Assembly (NCBI RefSeq): GCF_014334735.1
Contig: NZ_CP060587.1
Location: 310,001-374,000, forward strand
Direction of reading: 5' to 3'
Source: Aeromicrobium senzhongii
Lineage (GTDB): Bacteria; Actinomycetota; Actinomycetes; Propionibacteriales; Nocardioidaceae
Length of the DNA: 64,000 bases
Positions 26,726-35,000 of this stretch are shown here, piece after piece. The position numbers were made by a program, and so were the translations under genes. Position 1 is the stretch's first letter, and each line of letters starts with the position of its first letter. The notes beneath the pieces are model-generated. The model did no database searches. It was not told where the DNA came from and worked only from the letters and a program-made list of their open reading frames with translations.

Positions 26726-27573
26726 TGCCCACCGTCGTCCGCACCGCGGCCGAGCTCCGCGCCGCCACGGCCGGCGCCGGCACCGTGGCGCTCGTTCCCA
26801 CGATGGGCGCCCTGCACGACGGCCACGCCAGCCTGATGCGCCACGCGCGCCCGCTGGCCGACACCCTCGTCGTCTCGATCTTCGTCAACCCCACGCAGTT
26901 CGCCCCGGGTGAGGATCTCGACGCCTACCCGCGCACCTTCGACGCCGATCTCGAGCGTTGCGAGGCCGAAGGGGTCGACGTCGTCTTCGCCCCGACCGTC
27001 GAGCAGATGTACCCGCACGGGCTCGACGAGATCATCACGGTCGATCCCGGCCCGCGCGCGACCATTCTCGAGGGGGCCCAGCGGCCCACCCACTTCCGCG
27101 GAGTCCTCACCGTCGTCGCCAAGCTGTTCGGGCTCGTGCGTCCGGACGTCGCGGTCTTCGGCGAGAAGGACTACCAGCAACTGAGCCTGATCCGGCTGAT
27201 GGCGCGCGAGCTGTGCCTCGGCGTCGAGGTCGTCGGCTGCCCCACCGTCCGCGAGGACGACGGACTGGCCATGAGTTCGCGCAACCGCTACCTGGGCGCG
27301 TCCGACCGCGAGCGGGCCGCCGCGATCTCGTCCGCCCTGCGCGCCGGCGTCGACGCCGCCCCCGACGGCCCCGAGGCCGTCCTCCATGCCGCCGAGAAGG
27401 TGCTGGCCGACGCCGGCATCGACCCGGACTACCTCGTGCTCACCAGCCCCGACCTCGGACCGGCGGAGCCCGGCCGGGAGGCGCGGTTGCTGGTGGCCGC
27501 TCGAGTGGGCCAGCCGCGCCTGCTCGACAACTGCGCGATCCCGCTCGGGACCGCGAAGAACCAAGGGAAGTGA
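26725..27573 (+). CDS. panC: Pantoate--beta-alanine ligase (pantothenate synthetase)
   Basis: 282 residues. It condenses pantoate with beta-alanine, using ATP, to give pantothenate. The nucleotidyl-transferase HIGH-like motif is [12 protein letters not shown] (H31, H34), with FVNPTQF, the FGEKDYQQL segment and the KMSKS-like loop MSSRNRYL (about 180). The true start is the ATG at 26725, overlapping the DUF2520 stop by one base; the frame open from 26344 is the neighbour's shadow. Second gene of a four-gene vitamin B5/CoA operon with panD and coaX. Confidence 0.96.
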   Translation: MPTVVRTAAELRAATAGAGTVALVPTMGALHDGHASLMRHARPLADTLVVSIFVNPTQFAPGEDLDAYPRTFDADLERCEAEGVDVVFAPTVEQMYPHGLDEIITVDPGPRATILEGAQRPTHFRGVLTVVAKLFGLVRPDVAVFGEKDYQQLSLIRLMARELCLGVEVVGCPTVREDDGLAMSSRNRYLGASDRERAAAISSALRAGVDAAPDGPEAVLHAAEKVLADAGIDPDYLVLTSPDLGPAEPGREARLLVAARVGQPRLLDNCAIPLGTAKNQGK

Positions 27574-27578
27574 CCCCG

Positions 27579-27995
27579 ATGCTGCGCACCATGATGAAGT
27601 CCAAGATCCACCGCGCCACGGTGACCCAGGCCGACCTGCACTACGTCGGATCGGTGACCGTCGACGAGGACCTGCTCGATGCGTCCGACATCCTGCCCGG
27701 CGAGCTCGTGCACATCGTCGACGTCACGAACGGCGCCCGCCTCGAGACCTACACGATCGCCGGCCCGCGGGGCTCGGGCATCATCGGCATCAACGGCGCC
27801 GCGGCGCACCTCGTGCACCCCGACGACATCGTCATCCTCATCGCCTACGCGCAGGTCGACGACGCCGAGGCCCGCGAGCTGCAGCCCAGCGTCGTGTTCG
27901 TCGACGCCGACAACCGCATCGTCACCCTGGGTCACGACGCCGCCGAGGTCCCGGCGGACTCGGGTCTCAAGCGAGGCGACCTGGTGACCGTGTGA
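27579..27995 (+). CDS. panD: Aspartate 1-decarboxylase precursor
   Basis: 138 residues. It makes beta-alanine from aspartate for panC. The proenzyme cleaves itself between G24 and S25 in HYVGSVTVD, and S25 becomes the pyruvoyl cofactor. K9, H11 and Y22 (active-site residues in the family) and the GINGAAAHL loop are present. The start at 27579 follows AAGGGAAG and lies 5 nt after panC. The stop overlaps the coaX GTG (GTGA). In many actinobacteria PanD maturation is independent of PanZ, and no panZ-like gene is nearby. Confidence 0.96.
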   Translation: MLRTMMKSKIHRATVTQADLHYVGSVTVDEDLLDASDILPGELVHIVDVTNGARLETYTIAGPRGSGIIGINGAAAHLVHPDDIVILIAYAQVDDAEARELQPSVVFVDADNRIVTLGHDAAEVPADSGLKRGDLVTV

Positions 27996-28768
27996 CGCTC
28001 CTGGCGATCGACGCGGGGAACGCCGAGACCAGCATCGGGCTGTTCGACGGCGACGAGCTGGCCGCGGACTTCGTGGTGGCCTCCGACGAGCGCCGCACGT
28101 CCGACGAGTGGTTCCTGGTCGTCGACGGCTTCGTCCGTCGCGCCGGTCTGCCCGAGGTCGACGAGATCGCCATGTGCTGCACGGTGCCCGCGCTGCTCGT
28201 GGCGCTGCGCAAGGCCTACCGCCGGTACTACGCCGACGTGCCCGCGTGGGTCGTCGGCCCGGGGGTCAAGACCGGGGTGCCGATCCACACCGACAACCCG
28301 CGCGAGGTCGGCACCGACCGGGTCGTCAACGCGCTGGCCGCCAAGGAGCTCTACGGCGGTCCGGCGATCGTCGTCGACCTGACCGGCACGGCCACGGTCG
28401 TGGACGCGATCGACGCCGAGGGCCGGTACCTCGGCGGGGCGATCGCCCCGGGTGTCGAGGTCTCGCTGGAGGCCCTCGCGCGCCGCAGCGCCCAGCTGCG
28501 GAGCGTCGAGATCAGCACGCCGCGCGACGTGATCGGCAAGAACACCGTCGAGGCGCTGCAGTCGGGCACGGTGTTCGGTTTCGCCGGCCTCATCGACGCC
28601 ATCGTCGAGCGGATGATCGACTCGCTGGGCGAGGATCCCGAGCACGTCTCGGTCATCGCGACCGGCAGTCACGCCGCCGTCGTCCTGAGCGAGTGCGAGA
28701 CCATCACGGCCCGCAACCCCAAGCTCACCCTCGAGGGCCTGCGGCTCGTCGCCGCCCGCAACCGCTGA
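27992..28768 (+). CDS. coaX: Type III pantothenate kinase-like protein (diverged motifs)
   Basis: 258 residues. The fold is the ASKHA type of CoaX, and whole-length similarity to actinobacterial CoaX is clear: [59 protein letters not shown]. The phosphate-binding motifs deviate: the family D-x-G-N-T is DAGNAE (T to A), and the D-F-G-T-A strand is DLTGTAT with one extra residue. Catalytic activity therefore cannot be assumed; M. tuberculosis CoaX is a known example of an apparently inactive homologue. GTG start overlapping the panD stop. Last gene of the operon. Confidence 0.85.
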   Translation: MTLLAIDAGNAETSIGLFDGDELAADFVVASDERRTSDEWFLVVDGFVRRAGLPEVDEIAMCCTVPALLVALRKAYRRYYADVPAWVVGPGVKTGVPIHTDNPREVGTDRVVNALAAKELYGGPAIVVDLTGTATVVDAIDAEGRYLGGAIAPGVEVSLEALARRSAQLRSVEISTPRDVIGKNTVEALQSGTVFGFAGLIDAIVERMIDSLGEDPEHVSVIATGSHAAVVLSECETITARNPKLTLEGLRLVAARNR

Positions 28769-28783
28769 GCGGCCGTCCCCAGT

Positions 28784-28850
28784 CCCGAGATTTGCTCTGA
28801 CTTCTACCTTTCAATCGGGTTGGAAGGTCGAATTGGGAGCAAATCTCGGG
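28784..28850. repeat. Palindromic element with perfect 14-bp arms
   Basis: Arms CCCGAGATTTGCTC (28784-28797) and GAGCAAATCTCGGG (28837-28850) enclose an inner imperfect stem (CCTTTCAA / TTGGAAGG). It is AT-richer than the surroundings and overlaps the last codons and stop of the GDPD gene on the minus strand. It may serve as a terminator between coaX and GDPD, or be a dispersed palindromic repeat. Confidence 0.7.
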
Positions 28851-29565
28851 AGGGCAGGGCGGCTGCGACGTCGTTGGTCGTGACGGCGTCCACGCCCATG
28901 GCGCGCAGGCGCTCGATCTGACGCAGGTCGTCCACCGTCCAGGCGGTGACGGTCCCGCCGGCGCGGTGGACGCGCTCGACGAGGCGCTCGTCGACGCGGC
29001 GGGCGTTCACGTGGAACTCGTCGAACCGGCCCACGTCCTCGGCCGAGGGCTGACGCCGCGAGACCAGGCCGACCAGCGGGTGCACGGGCAGCGCCGCCTC
29101 GGCGAGGGAGCGGTCGAAGCTCATCAACGTCACGTCGGCGCGGCCGCCGAGCTCGTCGAGCACCGCGCGCACGTAGGCGCGCGGGTCGACCGGGGCCGGC
29201 TTGAGCTCGACGGCGAACCGCACGTCGGTGTCCCGGAATGCCTTCACCACGTCGCGCAGGGTCGGCACGGGGGTCCCGGCGAATGTCGGCGACTTCCAGC
29301 TGCCGGCGTCCAGCCGGGCCAGCTCGGCCAGCGTGAACCGCTGGACCGAGACCCCCACCTTCGAGCGCTGCACGTCACGCAGGTTCGTCGTGCGCATCGG
29401 GGACCGGTCGTGCATCAGGACGATCGAGCCGTCCGCCGTCGGCTGGACGTCGAACTCGACCCCGTGGGCGCCCAGTCGCGCGGCCTCGCGCAGCGCCGGC
29501 ACGGTGTTCTCAGGGTGCGTGGCGCTCTGGCCACGATGGCCGTAGATCCGCAGGTCTCCACTCAT
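28804..29565 (-). CDS. Glycerophosphodiester phosphodiesterase family protein
   Basis: 253 residues of the GDPD TIM-barrel family. HRGQSATHPENT (H10, R11, E19, N20), GVEFDVQPTADG and LMHDRS give the catalytic His pair and the metal-binding Glu and Asp; RFAVELKP is the later metal motif. It would hydrolyse glycerophosphodiesters to glycerol 3-phosphate. No signal peptide. The ATG at 29565 has GGAG nearby and leaves a full barrel. Its last dozen codons (LLPIRPSNPIER) are read from within a palindromic element, so the C-terminus may have been rewritten by that element. Confidence 0.9.
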   Translation of the reverse strand: MSGDLRIYGHRGQSATHPENTVPALREAARLGAHGVEFDVQPTADGSIVLMHDRSPMRTTNLRDVQRSKVGVSVQRFTLAELARLDAGSWKSPTFAGTPVPTLRDVVKAFRDTDVRFAVELKPAPVDPRAYVRAVLDELGGRADVTLMSFDRSLAEAALPVHPLVGLVSRRQPSAEDVGRFDEFHVNARRVDERLVERVHRAGGTVTAWTVDDLRQIERLRAMGVDAVTTNDVAAALPSRDLLPIRPSNPIER

Positions 29566-29639
29566 GTCTCCACGGTGACTCGCGAACCTGACCATCAGGT
29601 AAACGCCACCTGTGTGTCTGCCCAATTCCACCCGACGGC

Positions 29640-31202
29640 TCAGGGGTGGCCGGCGCCGGTCTCGGCGGTCTCGACCAGGATCTCCTCGACCGTGTGGTGC
29701 CGGGGCTCACGCACCGCGACGACCACGAGGGCGGCGATCACGGCGCAGAACGCGGCGGCCACCCACAGGCCCAGGTGCATGCCGCCGACGAACGCACCGT
29801 TGATCGACGGCACGCCCTCGAACAGGACGCCCGCGGCTCCCGCCTCCGCGGCCTCGTCCGGCAGCCGCGCGGCGCCGACGGCGGGCGCGACCTGTCCCGC
29901 GACGATCGCCGAGAGCACGGCGGTGCCGATCGCGCCGCCGATCTGGATGCACGTGGTCTGGAAGCCACTGGCCACACCGGCCAGGTGCACGGGCGCGCCG
30001 CCGACGATCAGGTCCGCGCCCGAGGGGATCGCGAAGCCGGAGCCGAAGGCGATGACGACGAACGGCAGGGCCATCAGCAGGTAGGACGAGTCGAGGTCGA
30101 CCAGGGTCAGCGCGGCCAGGCCGACCGCCATGAGGGCCAGGCCCAGGGCGGCGACGCGGCGCGGGCCGATCCGCGAGGTCAGCACGGCGCCCAGGGGAGC
30201 GGCCGGGATCGAGAAGGCGCTCATCGGCAGCATCATCAGGCCGGCCTTCGTGGTGCTGTTGCCCAGCGAGTTCATCAGGAACAGCGTGATGAGGAAGGTG
30301 ACGCCCAAGATGGCGAAGAAGTTCGCCACGAAGACCAGGCCGCCCACGCTGACGCCGGAGGAGCGGAACAGGTCCAGCGGCAGCAGCGGCTCGGCCACGC
30401 GGCTCTCGACGATCACGAAGAGGGCCAGCAGAACGACCGAGGCGACCAGGACGCCGAGGGTGGTGGCGCTGCCCCAGCCCCACGCCTGCGCCTGCACGAC
30501 TGCGAACACGATCCCGAAGAGGGCCAGGGCCAGCAGCACGATGCCCGGGTAGTCCAGCCGCCCGGACTTCTCGGTGGCCGTCTCGCGGATGAAGACCCCG
30601 GCGAAGACGATGCCGATGAGGGCGATCGGGGCGTTGATGTGGAAGACCCATTCCCAGCCGAGCTGCTCGACCAGGATGCCGCTGACCAGCGGACCGCCGG
30701 CGATCGCGACGGACGAGACGCCGCCCCAGATGCCGACGGCCATGCCGAACTGCTCACGCGGGAACGTGGCGCGCAGCAGGGCGATCGTCTGCGGCATGAG
30801 CATCGCGGCGCTCAGGCCCTGCAGGGCACGGAAGACCAGGACGCCCTCGACGCTGCCGGACAGGCCGATCGCGACGCTGGCGATGCCGAACAGCAGGACC
30901 CCGGTGACGTACATGCGCTTGCGGCCGAACCGGTCGCCGAGCTTGCCGCAGGGGATGAGGAAGACGGCCAGGGCCAGCAGGTAGGAGTTGATGATCCACT
31001 GCAGCTGGCCGAAGGTGGCGCCCAGATCGGCCTGGATCGCGGGGTTGGCGATGTGGACGACGGTGGAGTCCAACCCGACCATGAACAAGCCGAAGCACAC
31101 GGCGACGAGGGTCAGGCCGGGCCGGCCCTGGCGGGACCTGCGGCGGGTGGTGGTGGTCGTCTCGTCCGGATCGGCGGACGAGTGGGGTGCAACGGGGTTC
31201 AC
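29640..31202 (-). CDS. MFS drug exporter, DHA2 (14-TMS EmrB/QacA) family
   Basis: 520 residues with 14 hydrophobic helices. Hallmarks: FMVGLDSTVVHIANPAI in TM1 (motif D1), GKLGDRFGRKRMY in loop 2-3 (motif A), and the TM5 motif C region WGGVSSVAIAGGPLVSG. These place it with proton-driven multidrug exporters. GTG start with GAGGAAG upstream. It is divergent from a marR-type gene across 65 bp containing a dyad operator, so the MarR protein is its likely repressor. Substrate unknown. Confidence 0.93.
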   Translation of the reverse strand: MNPVAPHSSADPDETTTTTRRRSRQGRPGLTLVAVCFGLFMVGLDSTVVHIANPAIQADLGATFGQLQWIINSYLLALAVFLIPCGKLGDRFGRKRMYVTGVLLFGIASVAIGLSGSVEGVLVFRALQGLSAAMLMPQTIALLRATFPREQFGMAVGIWGGVSSVAIAGGPLVSGILVEQLGWEWVFHINAPIALIGIVFAGVFIRETATEKSGRLDYPGIVLLALALFGIVFAVVQAQAWGWGSATTLGVLVASVVLLALFVIVESRVAEPLLPLDLFRSSGVSVGGLVFVANFFAILGVTFLITLFLMNSLGNSTTKAGLMMLPMSAFSIPAAPLGAVLTSRIGPRRVAALGLALMAVGLAALTLVDLDSSYLLMALPFVVIAFGSGFAIPSGADLIVGGAPVHLAGVASGFQTTCIQIGGAIGTAVLSAIVAGQVAPAVGAARLPDEAAEAGAAGVLFEGVPSINGAFVGGMHLGLWVAAAFCAVIAALVVVAVREPRHHTVEEILVETAETGAGHP

Positions 31203-31227
31203 GTGCGGGACTTCCTCGGACTATTGA

Positions 31228-31247
31228 TTATGATTCGATAATCATAA
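31228..31247. promoter_or_regulatory. Dyad operator between MFS exporter and MarR genes
   Basis: TTATGAT-TCGATA-ATCATAA, a perfect 7-6-7 palindrome, AT-rich in a GC-rich setting. It lies just upstream of the marR -10 box and about 25 bp before the exporter start, the expected position for MarR autorepression and exporter control. Confidence 0.8.
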
Positions 31248-31255
31248 CTCGCCGG

Positions 31256-31261
31256 TAGGAT
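31256..31261 (+). promoter_or_regulatory. -10 box of marR-type gene (leaderless)
   Basis: TAGGAT ends 6 nt before the ATG at 31268 and starts 8 bp after the dyad operator. Confidence 0.6.
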
Positions 31262-31267
31262 GGCGGC

Positions 31268-31726
31268 ATGTCCGGATCGAGTGGGCCCGATCACGCCCGG
31301 CTGGCTGCTCTGGCCGACGTGATCCATGACCTCGCGCACCAGCTCGACATCCGCAACCCGCAGTTGCGCGACGTGGTGCCCCTGACGGGAACCGAGATCG
31401 CGGTCATGCGCGAGATCCACCGTCAGCCGGGCTCGACGCCGAGCCAGATCGCCGCCGCGGCCGGCCTGCAGCGCAGCAACGTCAGCACCGCGGTGCGCAT
31501 CCTGGAGGCGGGCGGACTCGTGGTGCGCGAGCAGGCCGAGGGCAATGCCCGGTCGGTTCGCCTGGTCCCCACCGAGAAGGCCGCCGAGAGCGTGGGCCGG
31601 ATCCACGACTTCTGGGCGGCCCGGCTCGAGGTGGCGCCGACCGAGGCGCTCGAGATCGCCGACTCCGCGCTGGACGCCCTCGCCCGCATCGCCGACGCGC
31701 TGGGCCGGGCGGACCGCGCCGACTGA
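31268..31726 (+). CDS. MarR family transcriptional regulator
   Basis: 152 residues with a winged helix-turn-helix from about 45 to 110: EIAVMREIHRQPGSTPSQIA, GLQRSNVSTAVRILEAGGLV (recognition helix), then the wing with AEGNARSVRLVPT. It likely represses itself and the divergent DHA2 exporter through the 20-bp dyad in the shared spacer, with release by a small-molecule substrate of the pump. The ATG is 6 nt after TAGGAT, so the mRNA should be leaderless. Confidence 0.92.
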   Translation: MSGSSGPDHARLAALADVIHDLAHQLDIRNPQLRDVVPLTGTEIAVMREIHRQPGSTPSQIAAAAGLQRSNVSTAVRILEAGGLVVREQAEGNARSVRLVPTEKAAESVGRIHDFWAARLEVAPTEALEIADSALDALARIADALGRADRAD

Positions 31727-31742
31727 TCTGCGGCCGGCGCGC

Positions 31743-31748
31743 TAGCCT
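31743..31748 (+). promoter_or_regulatory. -10 box of the 189-residue acyltransferase gene
   Basis: TAGCCT ends 6 nt before the ATG at 31755; leaderless geometry. Confidence 0.5.
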
Positions 31749-31754
31749 CCCGGC

Positions 31755-32324
31755 ATGAGGATCTTGCGCCTGATCGCCGACGTGTTCTGGTCCGTCAGCC
31801 GGTGGAACTTCCGTTCCGAGCCCGCACCGAAGGGCTCGGGCATCCTGCTCGCGGGGCCGCACACCTCCAACTGGGACTTCGTGCTGATGCTGGCCATCGC
31901 CTGGAAGTGCGGCTTCCGTCCGTACTTCCTGGGCAAGAAGGAGCTCTTCCGCGGTCCGGCCGGCCCGATCATGCGCGCCCTGGGCGGCATCGCGGTCGAC
32001 CGCAAGAACCCCGTCGGCGTGGTCGACGACCTCATCGCGCGGGCCAAGGCCGGTGACGACTTCCAGGTCGTCATCACGCCCGAGGGCACGCGCGGCGGCG
32101 TCGAGCGCTGGAAGTCGGGCTTCTACCGCATCGCGATGGAGGGCGACCTGCCCGTGACGCTGGGGTACTGCGACAGCAAGACCATGACCGCCGGCCTCGG
32201 TCCCACGATCACGCTGACCGGCGACGTCAAGGCCGACATGGACGTCATGCGCGCCTTCTACGCGGACAAGTGGGGCGTCCGCCCCGAGCGCCGCGTCCTG
32301 CCGCGCCTGGCCGAGGAGGGCTGA
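31755..32324 (+). CDS. 1-acyl-sn-glycerol-3-phosphate acyltransferase-like (LPLAT) protein
   Basis: 189 residues, short for the family. The catalytic motif HTSNWD (H-x4-D) is at about 36-41 and PEGTRG near 112 binds the phosphate of the acceptor, with GGIAVDR between them, as in PlsC-like enzymes. There is no long membrane helix, only a hydrophobic N-terminus, so it may be membrane-associated. Probably an acyl-CoA or acyl-ACP dependent lysophospholipid acyltransferase. It lies between marR and lysS, each with its own promoter. Confidence 0.88.
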   Translation: MRILRLIADVFWSVSRWNFRSEPAPKGSGILLAGPHTSNWDFVLMLAIAWKCGFRPYFLGKKELFRGPAGPIMRALGGIAVDRKNPVGVVDDLIARAKAGDDFQVVITPEGTRGGVERWKSGFYRIAMEGDLPVTLGYCDSKTMTAGLGPTITLTGDVKADMDVMRAFYADKWGVRPERRVLPRLAEEG

Positions 32325-32358
32325 GCACGGTCCCGGCCGGGCCTCGGTGGGGTGCAAC

Positions 32359-32364
32359 TAGACT
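32359..32364 (+). promoter_or_regulatory. -10 box of lysS
   Basis: TAGACT ends 8 nt before the GTG at 32373 and supports that GTG over the upstream in-frame GTG at 32352, which would lie before the transcript start. Confidence 0.55.
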
Positions 32365-32372
32365 CGGGCCTC

Positions 32373-33875
32373 GTGACCCAGACGCCTGAACTTCCCGAGG
32401 ACGACCTGCCCGAGCAGATGCGGGTGCGCCGGGAGAAGCGCCAGCGGATGCTGGACGCCGGCGTCGATCCGTACCCGCTGCTGGTCGAGCGCACGCACAC
32501 GATCCGCGAGATCGTCGAGGCCAACGATCCCGAGCAGCTGGGCCCCGACGCCCACACCGGCCAGGTCGTCTCGATCGCCGGCCGCGTCATCTTCCTGCGC
32601 AACACCGGCAAGCTGTGCTTCGTCCGGCTGCGCGAGGGCGACGGCTCCGAGATCCAGGCCATGCTCTCGCTGGCCGAGGTCGGCGAGGAGTCGCTGGCGC
32701 AGTTCAAGTCGCTCGTCGACCTGGGCGACCACCTGGCCGTCACCGGCGAGGTCATCACCAGCCGCCGCGGCGAGCTGTCGGTCATGGCCACGCGGTGGCA
32801 GGTCGCGGCCAAGACGCTGCGTCCGATGCCGGTCGAGCACAAGCCGCTGTCCGACGAGGCCCGCACCCGGATGCGCTACCTCGACCTCATCGTCCGCGAG
32901 GACGCCCGCCAGAACGTGCGCGTCAAGGCCGCCGTGCTCAAGTCGCTGCGCGCCACGCTCGACCGCCACGGGTTCATCGAGGTCGAGACGCCGGTCCTGC
33001 AGCACACCAACGGCGGCGCCGCGGCGCGTCCGTTCCACACGCACCTCAACGCCTTCGACGAGCCGCAGCTGCTGCGCATCGCGCTCGAGCTGCACCTCAA
33101 GCGCGCGCTCGTGGGCGGCATCGACAAGGTCTACGAGATCGGCAAGACCTTCCGCAACGAGGGTGTCGACAACACCCACAACCCCGAGTTCATGATGCTC
33201 GAGGCGTACGAGGCGTACGGCTCCTACGACACGATGGCGTCCCTGGTCCGCGACCTGGTCGTCGACGCCGCGCGCGCCGTCGGCAAGACCGTGGTGACCG
33301 GCCGCGACGGCTCGTCGATCGACCTCGAGGCGCCGTGGCGCCGCGCCACGATCCACGAGCTGGTCGGCGAGGCCGTCGGCGAGACCGTCGATGTCGAGAC
33401 GTCCGAGGAGCACCTGCGCGAGCTGGCCGAGCGCCACGAGGTCTCGCTGCAGGACGGCTGGGGCGCGGGCGAGATCGTGCTGGAGCTGTTCGAGAAGCTC
33501 GTCGAGCACACCCTGATCCAGCCCACGTTCGTGTGCGACTACCCCGAGGCCGTGCGGCCCCTGGCCAAGAAGCACCGCAGCACGCCGGGTCTGGTCGAGG
33601 CGTGGGACCTCATCATCAACGGCGTCGAGCTGGCTCCGGCGTACTCCGAGCTCAACGACCCCGTGATCCAGCGCGAGCGGCTCGAGGAGCAGGCGCGCCT
33701 GGCGGCCGCCGGCGATCCCGAGGCGATGGACGTCGACGAGGACTTCCTGCGGGCCCTGGAGTTCGGCATGCCCCCGGCCGGCGGCATCGGCCTGGGCGTC
33801 GATCGTCTCGTCATGCTGCTGCAGGGCATCGGCATCCGCGAGGCCATCCTCTTCCCGGTGCAGCGCCGCGAGTAG
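32373..33875 (+). CDS. lysS: Lysyl-tRNA synthetase, class II
   Basis: 500 residues. Charges tRNA-Lys with lysine. An N-terminal OB-fold anticodon-binding domain (VSIAGRVIFLRNTGKLCFV near 70) is followed by the class II core: motif 2 in EIGKTFRNEGVDNTHNPEF (about 257-275) and motif 3 GIGLGVDRLVMLL (about 473-485). The length is standard and there is no fused membrane domain, so it is not LysX/MprF-like. The GTG start is set by the TAGACT box. It follows the pantothenate/acyltransferase block and precedes clpC further on, the usual actinobacterial neighbourhood. Confidence 0.96.
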   Translation: MTQTPELPEDDLPEQMRVRREKRQRMLDAGVDPYPLLVERTHTIREIVEANDPEQLGPDAHTGQVVSIAGRVIFLRNTGKLCFVRLREGDGSEIQAMLSLAEVGEESLAQFKSLVDLGDHLAVTGEVITSRRGELSVMATRWQVAAKTLRPMPVEHKPLSDEARTRMRYLDLIVREDARQNVRVKAAVLKSLRATLDRHGFIEVETPVLQHTNGGAAARPFHTHLNAFDEPQLLRIALELHLKRALVGGIDKVYEIGKTFRNEGVDNTHNPEFMMLEAYEAYGSYDTMASLVRDLVVDAARAVGKTVVTGRDGSSIDLEAPWRRATIHELVGEAVGETVDVETSEEHLRELAERHEVSLQDGWGAGEIVLELFEKLVEHTLIQPTFVCDYPEAVRPLAKKHRSTPGLVEAWDLIINGVELAPAYSELNDPVIQRERLEEQARLAAAGDPEAMDVDEDFLRALEFGMPPAGGIGLGVDRLVMLLQGIGIREAILFPVQRRE

Positions 33876-33974
33876 GTATCACCGGTTCTGCGGCTGATCT
33901 CGTCATCGACGACAGTCCGCAGGGGCGTCCTCGGGGCGTCGGAGGCGGAGTCCTTCGACACCTCGAGGTGCCTC

Positions 33975-35000
33975 ATGAGAACCATGTCCGAACAACTCCG
34001 CTCGCTGCAGTCGCAGGAGCGCAGCGTCACCGCGGCCGTCACCGGCGACGAGGATCTCGGCCCCTTCGCGCTGCTGCCCGGCGTGTGGGCCAACGAGCCC
34101 GATCTGCCCGGCCGCGGCTGGAACATGATCGCCCTGCCGTTCGGGCCGCCCGAGGGGGCGACGTTCCGGCCGGCGTACCGGCTGCTGCTGCACCAGTACA
34201 ACGAGCGGCTGATCTTCAGCCTCGTCGACAAGGCGGTGCCGAACCGCGGCATCGGGCCGGTCGCGGACGGCGTGACGCCGAACGCGGACCAGTTGCTGGT
34301 CGCGTTGGACTACGAGCAGGGCATCAACCAGCTGGTCGGCGAGGACTTCCCGTCGTCTGGCCTGGCGGGGCAGCCCGGCGGCGCGATCCATCACGAGCCG
34401 GGTCTGTTCCTGAACATGTCCGACCCGCTGAACGAGGACAGTGTCGACATCGCCCGGCTCGCCACGATCCCGCACGGTGACTCGGTGCTGGGGCTGGGGA
34501 CCGCCGTGGTCGAGGACGGACCCGCGACCGTCCCGCCGGTCAACGCCCTACCGCTCGGCGTCGACCAGGACATTGAGGCCAACCCCTACCTGGCTCCCTA
34601 CAAGCACTTCCACGACAACCCGTTCCGGAGCCTGTTCGACCCGACGGACCCGACCGCCCTGCTGGAGGTCGCGAACGAGGGCGTCGACATCATCCGGACG
34701 ACGAAGCTCGAGTTCGACAGCACCGTGTCCACCGGAGGAATCTCGAACATCCCCTTCATCGTCCGTCAGGCGAACGCCTCGGAGATGAAGTCGACCTTCT
34801 GGATCCAGGAGGTCCGGCGCGAGGACGGCGGCACCGACTTGCGGCTGCAGTACGTGCAGGTCGTCCAGCTGGACTTCTTCCCCCGGTTCGACGGCGGCCC
34901 CGGCCGGATCAAGTGGCCCCACGTCAGCATCAACACGATGACGAAGGTCGACGAGACGCCGGTTCCGGGTCCCGGTGGCTACCCCGTGATGGCGGCCTGA
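33975..35000 (+). CDS. Lipocalin/haem-binding-like conserved protein, function unknown
   Basis: 341 residues without signal peptide or membrane helices. The sequence has the pattern LALLPGVW near residue 31, then HHEPGLFLNMSD (about 139-150) and RLATIPHGDSVLGLG (about 160-174), shared with a loosely annotated group of bacterial and fungal proteins called haem-binding or lipocalin-like. I do not recognise a catalytic site. The region 265-330 (FIVRQANASEMKSTFWIQEV) is another beta-rich part. The ATG at 33975 is 6 nt after GAGG. The 3' end overlaps the convergent M20 gene by 22 bp. Confidence 0.65.
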   Translation: MRTMSEQLRSLQSQERSVTAAVTGDEDLGPFALLPGVWANEPDLPGRGWNMIALPFGPPEGATFRPAYRLLLHQYNERLIFSLVDKAVPNRGIGPVADGVTPNADQLLVALDYEQGINQLVGEDFPSSGLAGQPGGAIHHEPGLFLNMSDPLNEDSVDIARLATIPHGDSVLGLGTAVVEDGPATVPPVNALPLGVDQDIEANPYLAPYKHFHDNPFRSLFDPTDPTALLEVANEGVDIIRTTKLEFDSTVSTGGISNIPFIVRQANASEMKSTFWIQEVRREDGGTDLRLQYVQVVQLDFFPRFDGGPGRIKWPHVSINTMTKVDETPVPGPGGYPVMAA

